From Rhynchonema sp. JSB1_4 (Eukaryota; Nematoda; Chromadorea; Monhysterida; Xyalidae): a stretch of DNA of 64,000 nt. Positions within the stretch are counted from its first letter, which is position 1, and each line of letters starts with the position of its first letter. Shown piece after piece: positions 1-11,294 of the stretch. The notes under the pieces were generated by a model that saw nothing but the letters and a program-made list of their open reading frames with translations, did no database searches and was not told the DNA's origin. Location: the NCBI GenBank assembly GCA_030248065.1, contig JASAMV010003643.1:17233-81232 (forward strand). Reading direction: 5' to 3'. The position numbers were made by a program, and so were the translations under genes.

Positions 1-289
1 TCGTCTGTGAAGGATGGAATGGGCAACCAAGAACCACGCTGCACAACTCTTGTTGGAGAACCAATACATAAATGTGTTCGAACCAATACATGAGTTGTGC
101 AGCCTGTTTTTCTTCGCTGATTTCATCATTTTCACCGGTTTTCACACTTGAGCAGTGCACCAGGTCATCACCAGTTCTGAGAATGCTTCACGTTACGAAG
201 ATTAAGCCAGACTGTATCGATCACCAACTTTGACACCGGCTGATAATCCAATCATTCAGTCAGACAGCAATGCCCAATTCTTTCATCAG

Positions 290-2284
290 GTTGCATGCTT
301 GACGTTTCGATCCAACTTCTGATCGTGATGACCGGCAAGCAAATTCTCAACAACGGACTCGAACTTGGCGTCCCGCTGCTGAAGAACTTCTTTCGTCGCG
401 TCAAATACAAAGATGAAAATACTGCTGACGTGTACAGGTGGAATAAGGACTTCCAGCTTGAGGTTTGATGAAGCTTGGTTTGGGCATGCCTGGTGATCGA
501 TTCGGTCCGGTTGTGTCCGGTCAGTTGTCTCGGAACAGCTTCTACGCTTGTCAAGTTTAGTGGCACCAGTGAATCACGTGTCAATCCATGGAAATATGCG
601 GCATTAAGTTACGCAATCAATGTAAGGCAGGACCGACCGATCACATGTTTCATATCAGTTACGATGTTTTTAATTTTCCTTGGAGATAAAAATGTGCAGA
701 TTTGTTATTTTCGCAAAGTCATCATTTAGACCTGATGTTTCAGAATCCCCCGCCACTCAATCTGTTCAGCGATTACCTGGAGATGTTGATTCAATACGGT
801 TTCATCACCATGTTCGTCCCGTCTTTCCCAATGGCGCCGTTGTTTGCGTTGATCAATAATATTGTCGAGATTCGATTGGATGCGATCAAAATGCTGAGGG
901 AGACAAAACGGTCAGGTACAATTTGAGGAGGTGTGAAACATCAGTGAGTTCCGCGGTGAGGCACTAAGAAATGTGCACACCTTTTTTGGCGATGACACTA
1001 CCATCTGGTGCATTCGGACTGGTGTAGCGCCCTGTGGTTATGTGCATAGTCAGGACGTGGACCAAGACATCGTCAGTGCCAGTGGACCAAATAGCGAATA
1101 AACTAAAAGAGCCTTTAGACCACAGGTGATGTATTTTCAGCACGATTCCCGTACGAGCGAAAGACATTGGTCCGTGGTTCCATCTTCTATCAGCGGTGAG
1201 CAAGATCGCCGTGTTCACAAACGCAATTCTGATCGCGCTCACGTCAGGTTTCATCGACAAAACCGTCTATTTCGCCGTCTACAACCAAATCACTCCGAAT
1301 TCATCGCTATTGGACACGTATGTGACCCGATTCGATACGAGCAAGTACTGTACGAACGGGTTGAATCCGAACGCGACCACCTATTCGTCGAACGAATGCT
1401 ACAAGTTGATGTTCATGGAGCATGTGAGCGCAGTGAATGAGCGTGAATTGATCGCTCAGTTGAATGAAGTCAATAATTCGCTCCCGATGGTCCCCACTGA
1501 TCCGACAGCGAATCTGCTCACCAACACATCAGCTATTCGATCGCTTGACAGCAGCAGCGCGAATAGTCGAGTCGATCTCGATCTACTCGTCGACGCAGTG
1601 AACACGAATCGATCGGATCGATTTCGATTCACAGCCAATCAACTGGTCACCCGGTGCTACGTTCGTTCGTACCTGTTGACGCCCAAAGCAGCACGCAATC
1701 AGCACTACTACCATGTGGTCATGGCTAAATTGGCGTTCATTATCATATTTGAACATTTCATCTTGTTGGTACAGGCGTTTTTGGCTGGTTTGATACCCGA
1801 CGTACCGGGCCACGTATCGGTGCGTTTGCAGAGGGAGGCGTATTTGCAACGAGAATGGTTCAAACAACGCGAAGCTGCCGAACGAGCACGAGTCAATGAC
1901 AATAGACCACGACAACCAAATCCTGTCACTGTCACACAACCACAGACACCCGTCTATCAACTTGAGCAAGCACAGATGCCTGAACCGTCAAGGGGAGCTA
2001 CTAATAGGAGGCGAACAATGGAATCTGATACAACATCATTGCCCTATTATGGCGGTGATTCTGTGTCTCAGCAAATTATCAACCCATCAATCGCTACCAG
2101 TGATGCCATTGTGAGTGCTCACCATAACCCGGGACCCCCAGCCACTTTGCTTGAGAAACCAGCTTGGGATATTGACTCGTTCACAGAGATCAAACCAGTC
2201 AGCTACAGACCAAGATGGATGCGCAGGGACCAGCAGCCTCCTCAACTGGTCAGAGTCTCCTCGGTCGCCACGTCGCGTTTGTGA
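290..2284 (+). CDS. Anoctamin (TMEM16 family), last three exons; 5' part outside window
   Basis: Three exons join in phase: 290-462, 744-910 and 1141-2284 (stop at 2282-2284), giving about 494 C-terminal residues. Exon 1 reads [17 protein letters not shown], the anoctamin helix before the basic linker. Exon 2 carries [18 protein letters not shown] and [10 protein letters not shown], strongly typical of TMEM16 calcium-activated channels and lipid scramblases. Exon 3 opens with [11 protein letters not shown], continues through [19 protein letters not shown], and after an unusually long loop rich in N, T and S reaches the last membrane helix and the conserved IPDVPGHV. About 130 residues of Q/P/S-rich, probably disordered tail follow. 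The family works at the plasma or ER membrane. The sequence does not say whether this member is a channel or a scramblase. The 911-1140 intron has a slightly weak GTCAGG donor but fits phase perfectly. Confidence 0.9.
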
Positions 2285-2929
2285 TTTAAACCTCGCGTTT
2301 CATACAAATGTGGCTGCTGATTGAATTATGAATTCATAAACTTATTGTCTGACAATTTATTTTCTTTTCTGGGCAAAGGGTTTATCCAACGCTGCACACC
2401 ATAACCATTTGAATGTATTGCATGCTCGATGGTTTTTGTCTTCTGGCATAGGTAGTTTTGTTTTGTTTGAAAGCAGGTTTCCGTGCATCCCTGTGACAAA
2501 TGTAACTGTTCTGTACCGCTGGTTCATTACAAAAAATGCATAAAAGTAGTTGTTCTTGTTCCAAAATGAAACAACATTTTTTTTATTGGCTTGTTTGTTC
2601 GTCTTGTACCAAATGCGCTGCAACATGACATGAACATGAACATAAAAAATACGCAGCCAAGAGCCAGGATCTGGACCATACGGAAATGTCATGTATAATA
2701 AGTTTCTAGCGTTGCTATTTTTCTCCACCAGTTTGTGCTGTCTATATCTGAAAGAAGCTGAAGTAGTGCCGTACTACTCATTCGAAGTGAGCGGCACACT
2801 TAAACATATATTAGCACCATTATTTTTGCAGATTGCTTTTAATCTTTATAGCCCGAGAGGACAACATCTGCCGCAGAGCTTGATTACTGCCCAGATTGCT
2901 ACATATTGCGATTGGTTCACGAGGCTTAA
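2285..2929. other. Intergenic stretch, no gene recognised
   Basis: The 3' flank of the anoctamin gene. It is AT-rich, with no canonical AATAAA seen close to the stop codon and no coding segment with a recognisable family. Confidence 0.5.
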
Positions 2930-3414
2930 AGGGGTGGTGCCACTTTTCGAGTCGTGTCTTCAAATCTCGTTCAAACTTTGTGAAAAAAATCTAGACGATA
3001 AGGTTTCCTTACTAAATTCCAAGGGTTAGGCCTAAAAGTGCACAAATGGTCAGATACGAATTTTTCAAAATCCGATTTTCTCCCCGGTTGCGAGAAACTA
3101 AAATCGCAAGAAAATGCCAAAATCCTGAATTGAAAAGGCAAGAGACTGAACATCTCGACTTAAACCATATCATTGAGATGTTTGTTCTCTTTCGGTTTCC
3201 TGCTGTTCCCGCTTGTTTTATGCAGCGTTTTAACGTTTGTTTGCTGCGCGATTAATTTTATTGATGTGTACTTGTCACCATCATTGCCCCAAAAAACGCG
3301 ACAATGTTCATTTCAACGGATAATCTGCAGAATGTCGCGCTATTGGTGGTGCCTGGCTGGCGGCGAGACCCGCATCGGCAAAAAAGTTGGTTTTTCTTTT
3401 TTCGTACAAGAGCT

Positions 3415-3480
3415 TCCCGAAATAGAGCCCCTCCCCGGAATACAGCCCCCTAAAAGGGGTCAGCGATTCATAGAGCCCCC
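3415..3480. repeat. Remnant of N-family (GAGCCCC) element
   Basis: Contains AATAGAGCCCCTCC, AATACAGCCCCC and GGGGTCAGCGATTCATAGAG, the iterons of the N family seen intact at 37436-37867. Mirrored at about 14990-15095 in the other arm. Ends are lost. Confidence 0.6.
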
Positions 3481-4175
3481 TGCAATAGGCCCAGCTCAGA
3501 GGTGTCATTGACAATCGGGCTGGCGGCGGGCCCGGGCCTGGCCTGACTATGGATGGGCAGGGCACAATACCCAAACCCAACCAAGAACCAATACCACCCA
3601 ATACCAGTGTTGGAGGTGAGGGGGGTTTGGAGGGGCTTGTAGCTCCCCCAGTACAGTAGGTATGGTATCCCCCTGGCCTGGTACAGTAGGTATCCCCGAT
3701 GTTTGGCATTGTGCAGTAGGTGTCCCCCGATTTTCACCCTGGTACAGTAGGTATCCTATCTAGGCCTGGGCACAATACCACTTTTGACACCCAATACCAA
3801 TACCCAATACCAATACCGGCCCTGTACCAATACCCAATACCCAATACCAATACCAAATTGGTGACCCAATACCAATACCCAATACCAATACCGGGCGAGA
3901 CCCAATACCCAATACCAATACTCAATACCAGATCAATACTAGTGAAGTGCCTGGTATTGGGTTTGGTATTGGGTTGGTATTAGGCATGGGGGCAATACCG
4001 ATTTTTTGACCCAAGCCGATACCCAATACCCAATACCAGGGCCCACCCCCAATACCCAATACCTCAAATGGGATCCAACCCAATACCCAATACTCAGGTT
4101 GAGACCCAATACCCAATACCGACCCAATGCCCAAAAATTCCAAACTTTTTTTTAAAAAAATGGGCCTGTTTTGGG

Positions 4176-5042
4176 CAGTGTAGTACTTGGTCAGGGTGTT
4201 GACGATAGATAGATTGGGACCCGAAATGTGTTGACGATAGATAGATGACCCAAGTCCGAAATCTGGGGGGGGGGGTCGAGGTCGACCCAAACTTGTTGAC
4301 GATAGATAGATGGTGGGGGGGTCGCCAAAAATCAAGGTATAGTATAGTGTACTAAGTAGGTAATAATGCGTAAATATTAATGAAAATGTGCTTAGATGTA
4401 CTAAATTCGCACGTAGCGCGCGATTTTTTGTCTATTTGGGGTGAAAAATACCAATTTTGAGCCATTTTGAGTCAAAAATATCATTTTTGGGGTCGATTGT
4501 TGTTGACGATAGATAGATTATTCCCAGAATTTGTTGACGATAGATAGATTAGCCCAAAAGTGTTGACGATAGATAGATGCAGTGTAGTTCCTGGCGGGGG
4601 GGAGGGGGGTCCCCCCTCGGGTACGTCTGTTCCCCCTCCATGGTACGCCTGTCCCACTGTTCCCCCTCCGGGTACGTCTGCTCCCCCAATTTTTACCTAA
4701 AATAGGCAAATTTTGGCCCAAAATAGGCATTTTAGGCATAAAATTAGTGATTTTTAGGTCAATGCCGTCAAAAATCGCCAAAATACCGTTTTTATTGAGA
4801 TTTTTTTCCTAAAAGGGGCAAAAATGAGCCAAATTTTCGACCTCAAAAAATGGCTTTTCTCCAAATTTGGGTCCTCCCCCCCCTTCCCCCCAGGTGGGTA
4901 CGTCTGTTTCCCCTCCGAAAAAAGGGGGGTACCGCCTGTTCCCCCTCCGGACCAGGAACTACACTGGATAGATGAAATCAAAAAGTGTTGACGATAGATA
5001 GATGAATTTGGGGGGACCCCCCACCCCCCAAGTACTACCCTG
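4176..5042 (+). mobile_element. E-family element E1 (GTTGACGATAGATAGAT iterons)
   Basis: Ends are CAGTGTAGTACTTGG and CCAAGTACTACCCTG, with perfect 8-bp duplications GTTTTGGG at 4168-4175 and 5043-5050. About seven copies of TGTTGACGATAGATAGAT lie in one orientation, spread over both ends and the interior. F1 is inserted in one of these iterons. Confidence 0.93.
4580..4966 (+). mobile_element. F-family element F1, iteron variant GGTACGTCTGTTCCCC
   Basis: Ends are CAGTGTAGTTCCTGG and CCAGGAACTACACTG. The duplication GATAGATG at 4572-4579 and 4967-4974 is perfect and falls inside an E1 iteron. The AT-rich interior is homologous to the other F copies (for example 38196-38562), but the iteron is ACGTCTG-based rather than GGTTAGTGTACC. 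Confidence 0.93.
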
Positions 5043-5962
5043 GTTTTGGGTTTTTGATCGAATACTAAGTAAAATATGACTGAATTTCTCATTCTTCTTA
5101 ACATTGCAGCTAAAAAAAGCGATTTCAAAGGCTAAAAAATTGAAAATTTTTCACCATTTCAGGGCTCTGGAGGAGAAAAATAGGGCAAAACAGGGGTACT
5201 GGGTGGCACCCAATACCTGGAAAAGACCCAATCCAATACCCAATACCCACTACCAGGCCCACACCCAATACCCAATACCGGCACCCAATACCTGGTATTG
5301 GGTATTGGGTACCCAATACCAGGTACTGTGTATTGGGTATTGGGTGATATTGGGTATTGGGTATTGCCCCCATGCCTAGTTGGTATTGGCATTGAGTATT
5401 GGGTATTGGGTTGGTATTGGTATTGGGTATTGGTCTTAGTATTGGTTTGGTATTGGGTTTTTGGTCTGGTATTGGGTTGGTATTGGTTGGGTATTGGGTT
5501 TTGAGTCAGGCATTGGGTTTAGTATTGGTTTGGTATTGGGTTTTTCTGGATTAGCATTGGGTATTGGTTTTGACCCAATACCTGGGCAAACCCAATACCA
5601 ATACCCAATACCAATACCAGGCCAGCTTCAATACCAATACCCAATACCCAATACCAGAATTAGACCCAATACTAATACCAAACACAGGTATTGGTATTGG
5701 TATTGGGTGGTATTGGTTGGGTATTGTGCCCTGCCCACCCATAATCCTATCCCCCTTGTTGCTCGATAATCCTTGTTTCTCCCCATTGTACCGTCATAAG
5801 TATACGGTTAGACTTGTTTCTTCCATTTGTACCGTCAGAAGTCTAGGCTAGGTTTAGTTACGGATGTTGCATAATTCCGTAAGCCTGTTTAGGCTCTTTT
5901 TTCCTAGTTAGTGTAAAATCAGTGGTTTTCACCTCAAATTACTCAAACACAACGTTTTCACA

Positions 5963-6869
5963 TATACTGGCGGAAAAACCAGTTTCTTATATTTCGTGAA
6001 AAAAACCGAAAAAAAACCAAAAAAAAGGAAAAAAACCGATAAAGAACCGCAGTGTATAAGGATAGCGCAAGCCAAAATAAGGTATTTTTGACACATAGTA
6101 ATGTTAGCACAGACACCACAGTGGTGCCTATGGGTGTTTTTAATGCTTATTGTGACTAAAATAGTTGAAACAAGCCACATTGACATATACTGTCATAAAG
6201 AACCGTTCTTTATTTTTCGTGGAAAAAAAACGGTTTTTTTTTCCGAAAAAAAACCGTTTTTTTTCCAAATACTTTTCCAGTACTTAAGAACGTAATTTCG
6301 AAAAATATAACAATTTCAGTGCAAAATTTGTTCGAAGTGACGAGAGTGCTCTTGAAGAGTGTTGAAGTCAGTCGAAAACACTTGGTTTACACGCTTTTCG
6401 GCCCATTTTGGGCTGGTTAATTTTTGTGCTCGAGCCAATTTTTCACTGAAATCGAAAAACTCATCAGTTTTGCATTACAATTTTTTGGAAAAATTGGAAT
6501 AAAGTACCGATATTTTTCCGATCAAAAACCGAAAAGGTACCCACGGAAAAATAAATGGAAAAGTATTCGGGTCTCGGAAAAAAACGGTTTTTTTCGGTTT
6601 TTTTCCGGAAAAAAAAACCGGTTTTTTTCCGCCTGCCAGTATACATTGACATCGCCCGCGCTTTGCCAAAGTTGGTCTGAACAAAAATATTTCGCAGTTT
6701 CAGTCAAAAATTGGAAAATTTCGTGAGAAAAGACCGATGTTTCCCGGAGGCTGAGGTTTTTTCGTTTTTTTCGGTTTTTTGTCACGTCCCAGATGGACCC
6801 GTTTTTTTTCGGTCATTTTTCGGTTTTTTTTTTCGTGAAAAAAAACGGTTTTTTCCATCCGCCAGTATA
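5963..6869 (+). mobile_element. D-family element D1 (AAAACGG/CCGTTTT runs)
   Basis: Starts TATACTGGCGG and ends CCGCCAGTATA. Flanked by TTTTCACA at 5955-5962 and 6870-6877, a perfect 8-bp duplication. The subterminal parts are dense in AAAAACGGTTTTTT-like motifs. D2 is nested inside. Confidence 0.9.
6186..6643 (+). mobile_element. D-family element D2 nested in D1
   Basis: Starts TATACTGTCATAAAG and ends CTGCCAGTATA. Flanked by CATTGACA at 6178-6185 and 6644-6651, perfect 8 bp. At 458 bp this is close to the intact length of the family (compare D4). Confidence 0.9.
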
Positions 6870-7307
6870 TTTTCACACGATTCCACACATAATAAAAGCA
6901 TTAAAAATGTTCACCCAAAAACCTAACCCCCCCAAACCCCTCTAGGTACATAACCCCCCAGGCCATCGGCTCTGGTACAGTAGGTATCCCCCCTCTCCGA
7001 GCCCGGTACAGTAGGTATCCCCCTCCAGAGTACCTCCAACACTGCCCAATACAAATACCAATACCGGTGTTTGGTGTCTAATTCTGGTATTGGGTATTGG
7101 TATTGAAGCTGGCCTGGTATTGGTATGATATTGGGTTTCCCCAGGTATTTGGGTCAAAATCAATACCCAATACCAATCCAGAAAAACTCAATACCAAACC
7201 ACTACCCGACCCAAAACCCAATACCAGCCCAATACCAAACCCAATACCAACTCAATACCGGACCGAAAACCTAATACCAAACCCAATACTAAGACCAATA
7301 CCAATGC

Positions 7308-7619
7308 CAGAGATCGGAAACGGGCCGGGTAAAGTCGGCCCGCCCCGGTCGGTGAAATGTCCGGCCCGGCCCAGCCCGTTTTTGCTTGAGGTCGGGCCGG
7401 CCCGGCCTGGTCAGCCAATTTTCAAGGGCCCGAGAACTGAAAAAGTCCAAAAAGCTAAAAAAATCAAAAATTTTCTCCTGAATACTTGTTTCTTCAAACC
7501 GATGACTGAAAAGGTCAAGAATTAGGAAATATAAATGCGCGAAGCGCAAAATTTTTGAAAATTTTTGTTCAAAAGGGGAAATTTCCTTCGAATTTAGGCA
7601 TACCGGTTTCCGATGTCTG
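7308..7619 (+). mobile_element. K-family element K1 (GGCCGGCCC iterons)
   Basis: Ends are CAGAGATCGGAAACG and CGGTTTCCGATGTCTG. The interior carries repeated GGCCCGGCCC blocks and an AT-rich core. The mirror copy is K2 at 13067-13373. The flanks are other elements and no clean target duplication is visible, so the limits rest on the TIRs alone. Confidence 0.7.
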
Positions 7620-7925
7620 GCTAGGCATGGGCACAATACCCAATACCCAATACCTGGTATTGGTATTGGGTATTGGTTGGCGCGCTTGGTATTGGGTATT
7701 GGGGGGGGGTGCGATTCCATTTAGGCAATACCAAATGACCCATAATTTGTCTAATTTTTTCTAGTTTTTTCCCCAAATTGATGATTTCTGATCAAAAATT
7801 CTTTCGAGTGTCTGTACCAGACTACTGAACTTGCTTCTCAAATGATAGAACAGCACAGTCATCATCATTTTAAACGACCAAAAAGTCAAAAATTTTCCCA
7901 GACAATCTTCAACTTTGGTATTGGG

Positions 7926-8328
7926 CAGTGGTGTCGTTAGGGGGGTTGGGGGGTTACCCCCCGGTATGGGGTATGGGAAATCGGCCGGAGGTATGGGAAA
8001 TTTTTCACTTTTGGAACAAGCACCCCTAAGAAACGACTTTTTGACCCAGAGAAGTACCAAAATTGACAATTTTTTGCCTAAAAATGTCAAAAATTGCTTG
8101 CGACCGCAAGAAAACTCAGGCATTTTTAGACCACTAAAAATTTGGTACCTTTTAAAGATTTTAGGGGTCATTTTTTCAGAAAACCCCCCTCGGGTATGGG
8201 AAATTTTTGAATTTTTGGAGAAACACCGCCTGGTATGGGAAATTTTTGATTTTTGGGGGTATGTATGGGAAATTTCCCGAAAATTGGGCTGGGTATGGGA
8301 AAATTTCGATTTCTCAACGACACCACTG
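7926..8328 (+). mobile_element. I-family element I1, iteron variant GGTATGGGAAATTT
   Basis: Ends are CAGTGGTGTCGTT and AACGACACCACTG. Flanked by GTATTGGG at 7918-7925 and 8329-8336, perfect 8 bp. The direct iteron is GGTATGGGAAATTT. The partner I2 has the same TIR but a different iteron. Absent from the mirror position near 12731, so it inserted after IR1 formed or was lost there. Confidence 0.92.
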
Positions 8329-8336
8329 GTATTGGG

Positions 8337-8810
8337 TAGGGTTAGAGGTCGGGGGGGGGTGGGGGGGTACCCGACACCCGACATCTGGAAGTAACCGACA
8401 CCCGACATCTCAGAAAAAAAGCCGACACCCGACAGTTGCAAAAAAACCCGACACCCGACATCTAGTTTTTGAAAAAAAACCCGACACCCGACACCTGCTT
8501 TTGCACCAAAAACAGGCAATTTTTTGCTCATTTGCATCATGAGTGCAATTTTTTGGCTCAAGTTACTGAATTCAAGTATTTTCACACGAAATGAACAGCA
8601 AAATGTCAAATTCTGCGTCTTCGGAAACATTTGGTCCGAAGAAAATTTTCTCTCAATATTCTTCTCTCAGCAATACTGATGTTTTGAACCGTAAGTGTCG
8701 GCTGTCGGGTGTCGGGTCCCAAAAAACCCGACACCCGACATCTGGGGGTACCAGACACCCGACACCTACACTTTTTTTGGTACCCGACACCCGACATCTC
8801 TCTAACCCTA
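8337..8810 (+). mobile_element. B-family element B1 (CCGACACCCGACATCT iterons)
   Basis: Ends are TAGGGTTAGAG and CTCTAACCCTA. Repeats of CCGACACCCGACATCT lie at both ends. The flanks GTATTGGG (8329-8336) and GTCTTGGA (8811-8818) match at 6 of 8 bases and may be a decayed duplication. It abuts I1 directly, sharing its duplication. Confidence 0.75.
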
Positions 8811-9130
8811 GTCTTGGATCAGGTATTGGGAGGTAATTCAGGATTTGAAAAAACAAAACACGACAAAAAATATCGCTTTACAAATAAACGCCATCGTTTT
8901 TTGCTCAACCCTGGGTGTGATTTCATGAAATCAATCCACGGGGTGAATGTTTCAGACTTTGTCCGCAACACTGTTGGAGAGCAACGTTCGCGTGTCACTG
9001 CTATCAGTCGCTCACTTGGAAACATGGCAAGAGTATTCGAATGACGCTCGCAGGTGTGTGCAACAGTGTTTAGTCACCATTACAAATTCAAATGCAAAAC
9101 TAAAATTATTAGCTACCACCCAAAAGTAAA

Positions 9131-9780
9131 AGGGGGCCTTTCGCATTTCAAACAGCCTGCAAACTTTGCACGCATTTAAATATTGTTCAGGGCGTTATTA
9201 AACTCTCACGCACCAAGAACCCAATCTGCAGCATGCGACTGGGAGATGCACTTCAAGAGGAACATCTGAAAACAAAGTGTGCCGCGGACGCGGACCAGCC
9301 CAATTTATACCTGCGCATTCAGGCAAACTGCTTGATAAAAAAGGTGTCAAGGCGAATGAATGTCTCAGGCTGCTTGCAACACCGCTAACTATGAAATTTC
9401 GCTTTTGTTTTTATTTCGAATTTCAACGATTTGTTCCAGCGTGACAAGCAGACCTTGAAACATTTAGCAGCCAAACATGAACAATTCGTTGCAATTCGAA
9501 ATGAAAAGCAAAGCGAAATTCTATAATGAGGCAGGGGCAAAAATCGTGCGAAACATTCTGCGCCTTGACCGCCCTTGTCATCAGGCGAGTTGCCTGAATG
9601 CACACATAGAAATTGGGCTGGTCCATATTTGGTTTTTTTCCCGGATGTTCCTCCTGAAGGACGTCTCCTGGACGCATGCTGAACGTTAGGCCTCCGGTGT
9701 GTTTGACTTTTATGACGCCTTGACCACTGTCTGAACACATTCGAGGATTGAATTCGGTTTGAAATGCGAAAGGCCCCCCT
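9131..9780. repeat. Foldback element, ~650 bp
   Basis: AGGGGGCCTTTCGCATTTCA at 9131 is mirrored by TGAAATGCGAAAGGCCCCCCT ending at 9780. Inner parts also mirror: GACCAGCCCAATTT near 9294 against AAATTGGGCTGGTC near 9611, and the GCGAAATT/AATTTCGC cores around 9455. It is nearly palindromic throughout, with arms of about 320 bp. No coding capacity was recognised and no clean target duplication seen. Confidence 0.8.
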
Positions 9781-10630
9781 TAAACACAAAACCAAACTTC
9801 TGTGCTCCGTACAATACTCGTAACGAACATTTCAGCAAAATTCGTAACCAAGCATACTCGAATTTTGTGCGTTTGACGTCAGGAAAGCGATCATTTCGAG
9901 ACCGAGTTGAAATCCCTATGTGCGTGACGAGCGCGGTGCGAACTGCCTTGGTGTGCCGTACAAGGGATTCAAACCCCGAAACGTTGAGCCTGAATCGGCA
10001 CCATCGGAACAAGATGAGTAGTGGTTTCGCTCGTTCATATTCATGTGTGATCTTCAAATGTTTTACCATGGTCAATATTTATCTTCTTGATTAGATGATT
10101 GTCTGGGAAAAATAACTGTTCCATTCTTATTTTTTCGATATTCAAAAAAAATTGAAATGTTGACGACTGTAAAACGTCAGCCTACCAACCAGCTTACAAT
10201 TAATATCGGGTGCACTCACTGTGGTTGTGCTTGTCGTCATGCTCGTCATCATCGTCAATTGCAGGGCATGTCAGCAATACTCGGCATTTATTCATGTTCT
10301 TTCGCGGTAAAACCATTGACACGCCAATTTGTGCAATATTTCAGCCAGATAAATGAGCACGCCGATATCGATCCGCATACTGATACATGCCTGTTACATT
10401 ATTGTCGAATATTAGGGGAATTGAAACATTTGTGGCAGGTTTGGCAATCGGCTTGGCATATAATTAGGAAAGCTCTGTTTTGCACGAAAAAACAACGTGA
10501 AAAGCCGTTGCATTAGATAGAACCAAGCTCGTCAACTTTGATACGCTATTTTGTGTTATCATGTTATTACTTGGGAGCGAATAATCAATATAATAATAAA
10601 TAAATAATAATAATAATAATAAATGAATAA
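9781..10630. other. No gene recognised
   Basis: Open frames occur at 9759-10094 and 10157-10516, but neither resembles a known family and splice signals are ambiguous. A tRNA T-arm-like string occurs near 9962-9976 without a full tRNA. An AATAAT-rich microsatellite lies at 10587-10630. Confidence 0.4.
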
Positions 10631-10777
10631 TATCGCGTTGTGGACCTCTGGAACAGGCTCCCAGAGGACGTCGTCTTCGCTGCCTCAATTGCGGCCTTTA
10701 AATCTAAACTAAACTCACGTGGTCGAGACGTAGTTTCTCGCCATATTTCAACAAAATTCTCAGCCGTCGTTGACTGA
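10631..10777 (+). pseudogene. LINE 3'-end fragment
   Basis: Reads RVVDLWNRLPEDVVFAASIA then AFKSKLN before a stop at 10775. This is the usual C-terminus of CR1/Jockey-like LINE reverse transcriptases (R-V-x-x-L-W-N-x-L-P ... F-K-x-x-L). There is no upstream continuation, since an in-frame stop precedes it. It is unrelated to the LINE copies at 48-51 kb. Confidence 0.65.
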
Positions 10778-11118
10778 TCTCCTCAGTCACTGAGTTGCTG
10801 CTTTCAGGTAATCGTCAATTTCGTTATCGCCTGTTTTCATCTCGTGTCCGCCATTGATCACTGATTTTTCGTCTGTCGTTGCTGTGTTTTTGGTTGGTTT
10901 AGAATTTCTCTGGTACGTTTTGTCGTTTGTTCATTTATGATTATCATTATGTTACGTACACTCATATGTTTATTTTTCAGGTATTTTCCGGATCTCGTTG
11001 TAGGTCTTTGCGTGAGCTTGCAAATAAAAATTTGAATATTGATTCAATTCTCACATTGTTTGTAACGCGGTCATTTCATTTCACTTTACTGAATCGGTTA
11101 AAACTGAATATTTTACAG

Positions 11119-11271
11119 TCTCAAATCGTGGCACAGAGAAGCAATGCACGATCCTCACACAAAACAGATCAGGAAAAAATGTTAATCGCGACCACTATTC
11201 TGATTATTAATGTTCTTATTGTTATTCTCACTATCATTTGGTTCACTTCTGGCAAATCGGGGAATAGTTGA
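11119..11271 (+). CDS. Possible last exon of a tail-anchored membrane protein
   Basis: After a good acceptor (ATTTTACAG at 11110-11118) an open frame of 50 codons runs to a stop at 11269-11271. It is polar (SQIVAQRSNARSSHKTDQEK) then strongly hydrophobic (a 22-residue segment of L, I, V), with a short basic end. That arrangement is typical of tail-anchored proteins such as SNAREs, but no SNARE motif is visible in this exon. Upstream exons were not identified. Low confidence. Confidence 0.35.
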   Translation, partial: SQIVAQRSNARSSHKTDQEKMLIATTILIINVLIVILTIIWFTSGKSGNS

Positions 11272-11294
11272 TTCGGGTCAACCAATTCAATTAT

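Larger units (their letters stand above)
3761..5743 (+). mobile_element. A-family element A1 (CAATACC iterons)
   Basis: Starts TAGGCCTGGGCACAATACC and ends with the inverse of TATGGGTGGGCAGGGCAC. It is flanked by ATCCTATC at 3753-3760 and 5744-5751, a perfect 8-bp duplication. The body is mostly arrays of CAATACC / GGTATTGGG on both strands. E1 lies inside. All reading frames through the arrays give meaningless P-I-P-N-T or Y-W-Y-W repeats, so it is non-coding. Confidence 0.9.
3605..7044 (+). mobile_element. C-family element C1 (hAT-like MITE) with nested insertions
   Basis: Ends are CAGTGTTGGAGG and CCTCCAACACTG. Both sides are flanked by CCCAATAC (3597-3604 and 7045-7052), a perfect 8-bp target duplication within an older CAATACC-type element. 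Its iteron is GGTACAGTAGGTATCC, present near both ends in the same orientation. It was enlarged to 3.4 kb by A1 (with E1 and F1 inside) and D1 (with D2 inside). The same insertion sits in the other arm as C2. Confidence 0.9.
2930..8831 (+). repeat. IR1, left arm of a decayed inverted repeat
   Basis: The stretch from the GGGGTGGTGCCACTTTTCGA segment at 2935 returns in reverse complement at about 15580. The order then continues inward: N-family remnant, outer A-type element, C element, K element, and the single-copy-looking segment at 7740-7925 (CAGACAATCTTCAACTTTGG at 7899), whose mirror is at 12739-12757. Identity ends near 8831. The arm is longer than its partner because A1/E1/F1, D2, I1 and B1 inserted only here. 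Confidence 0.85.

Noticed and set aside
5296..5560. Telomere or telomere-fusion repeat (GGGTATT)
   Set aside because: The repeats are irregular, present on both strands in the same element, and enclosed by an 8-bp target duplication.
3734..5769. Long frames translating to repeated PIPNTQYQYP or YWVLGIGY peptides (also 12.4-13.8 kb, 54.5-55.1 kb)
   Set aside because: They are translations of the CAATACC arrays in several frames and both strands, so they reflect the repeat and not genes.
9385..9795. Protein-coding frames on both strands in the foldback (136, 105 and 70 codons)
   Set aside because: They lie in a near-palindrome, mirror one another, and resemble no family.
9955..9990. tRNA gene or tRNA-derived SINE
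   Set aside because: Only a T-arm-like string (GGGATTCAAACCCC) is seen; no acceptor or anticodon stems could be paired.
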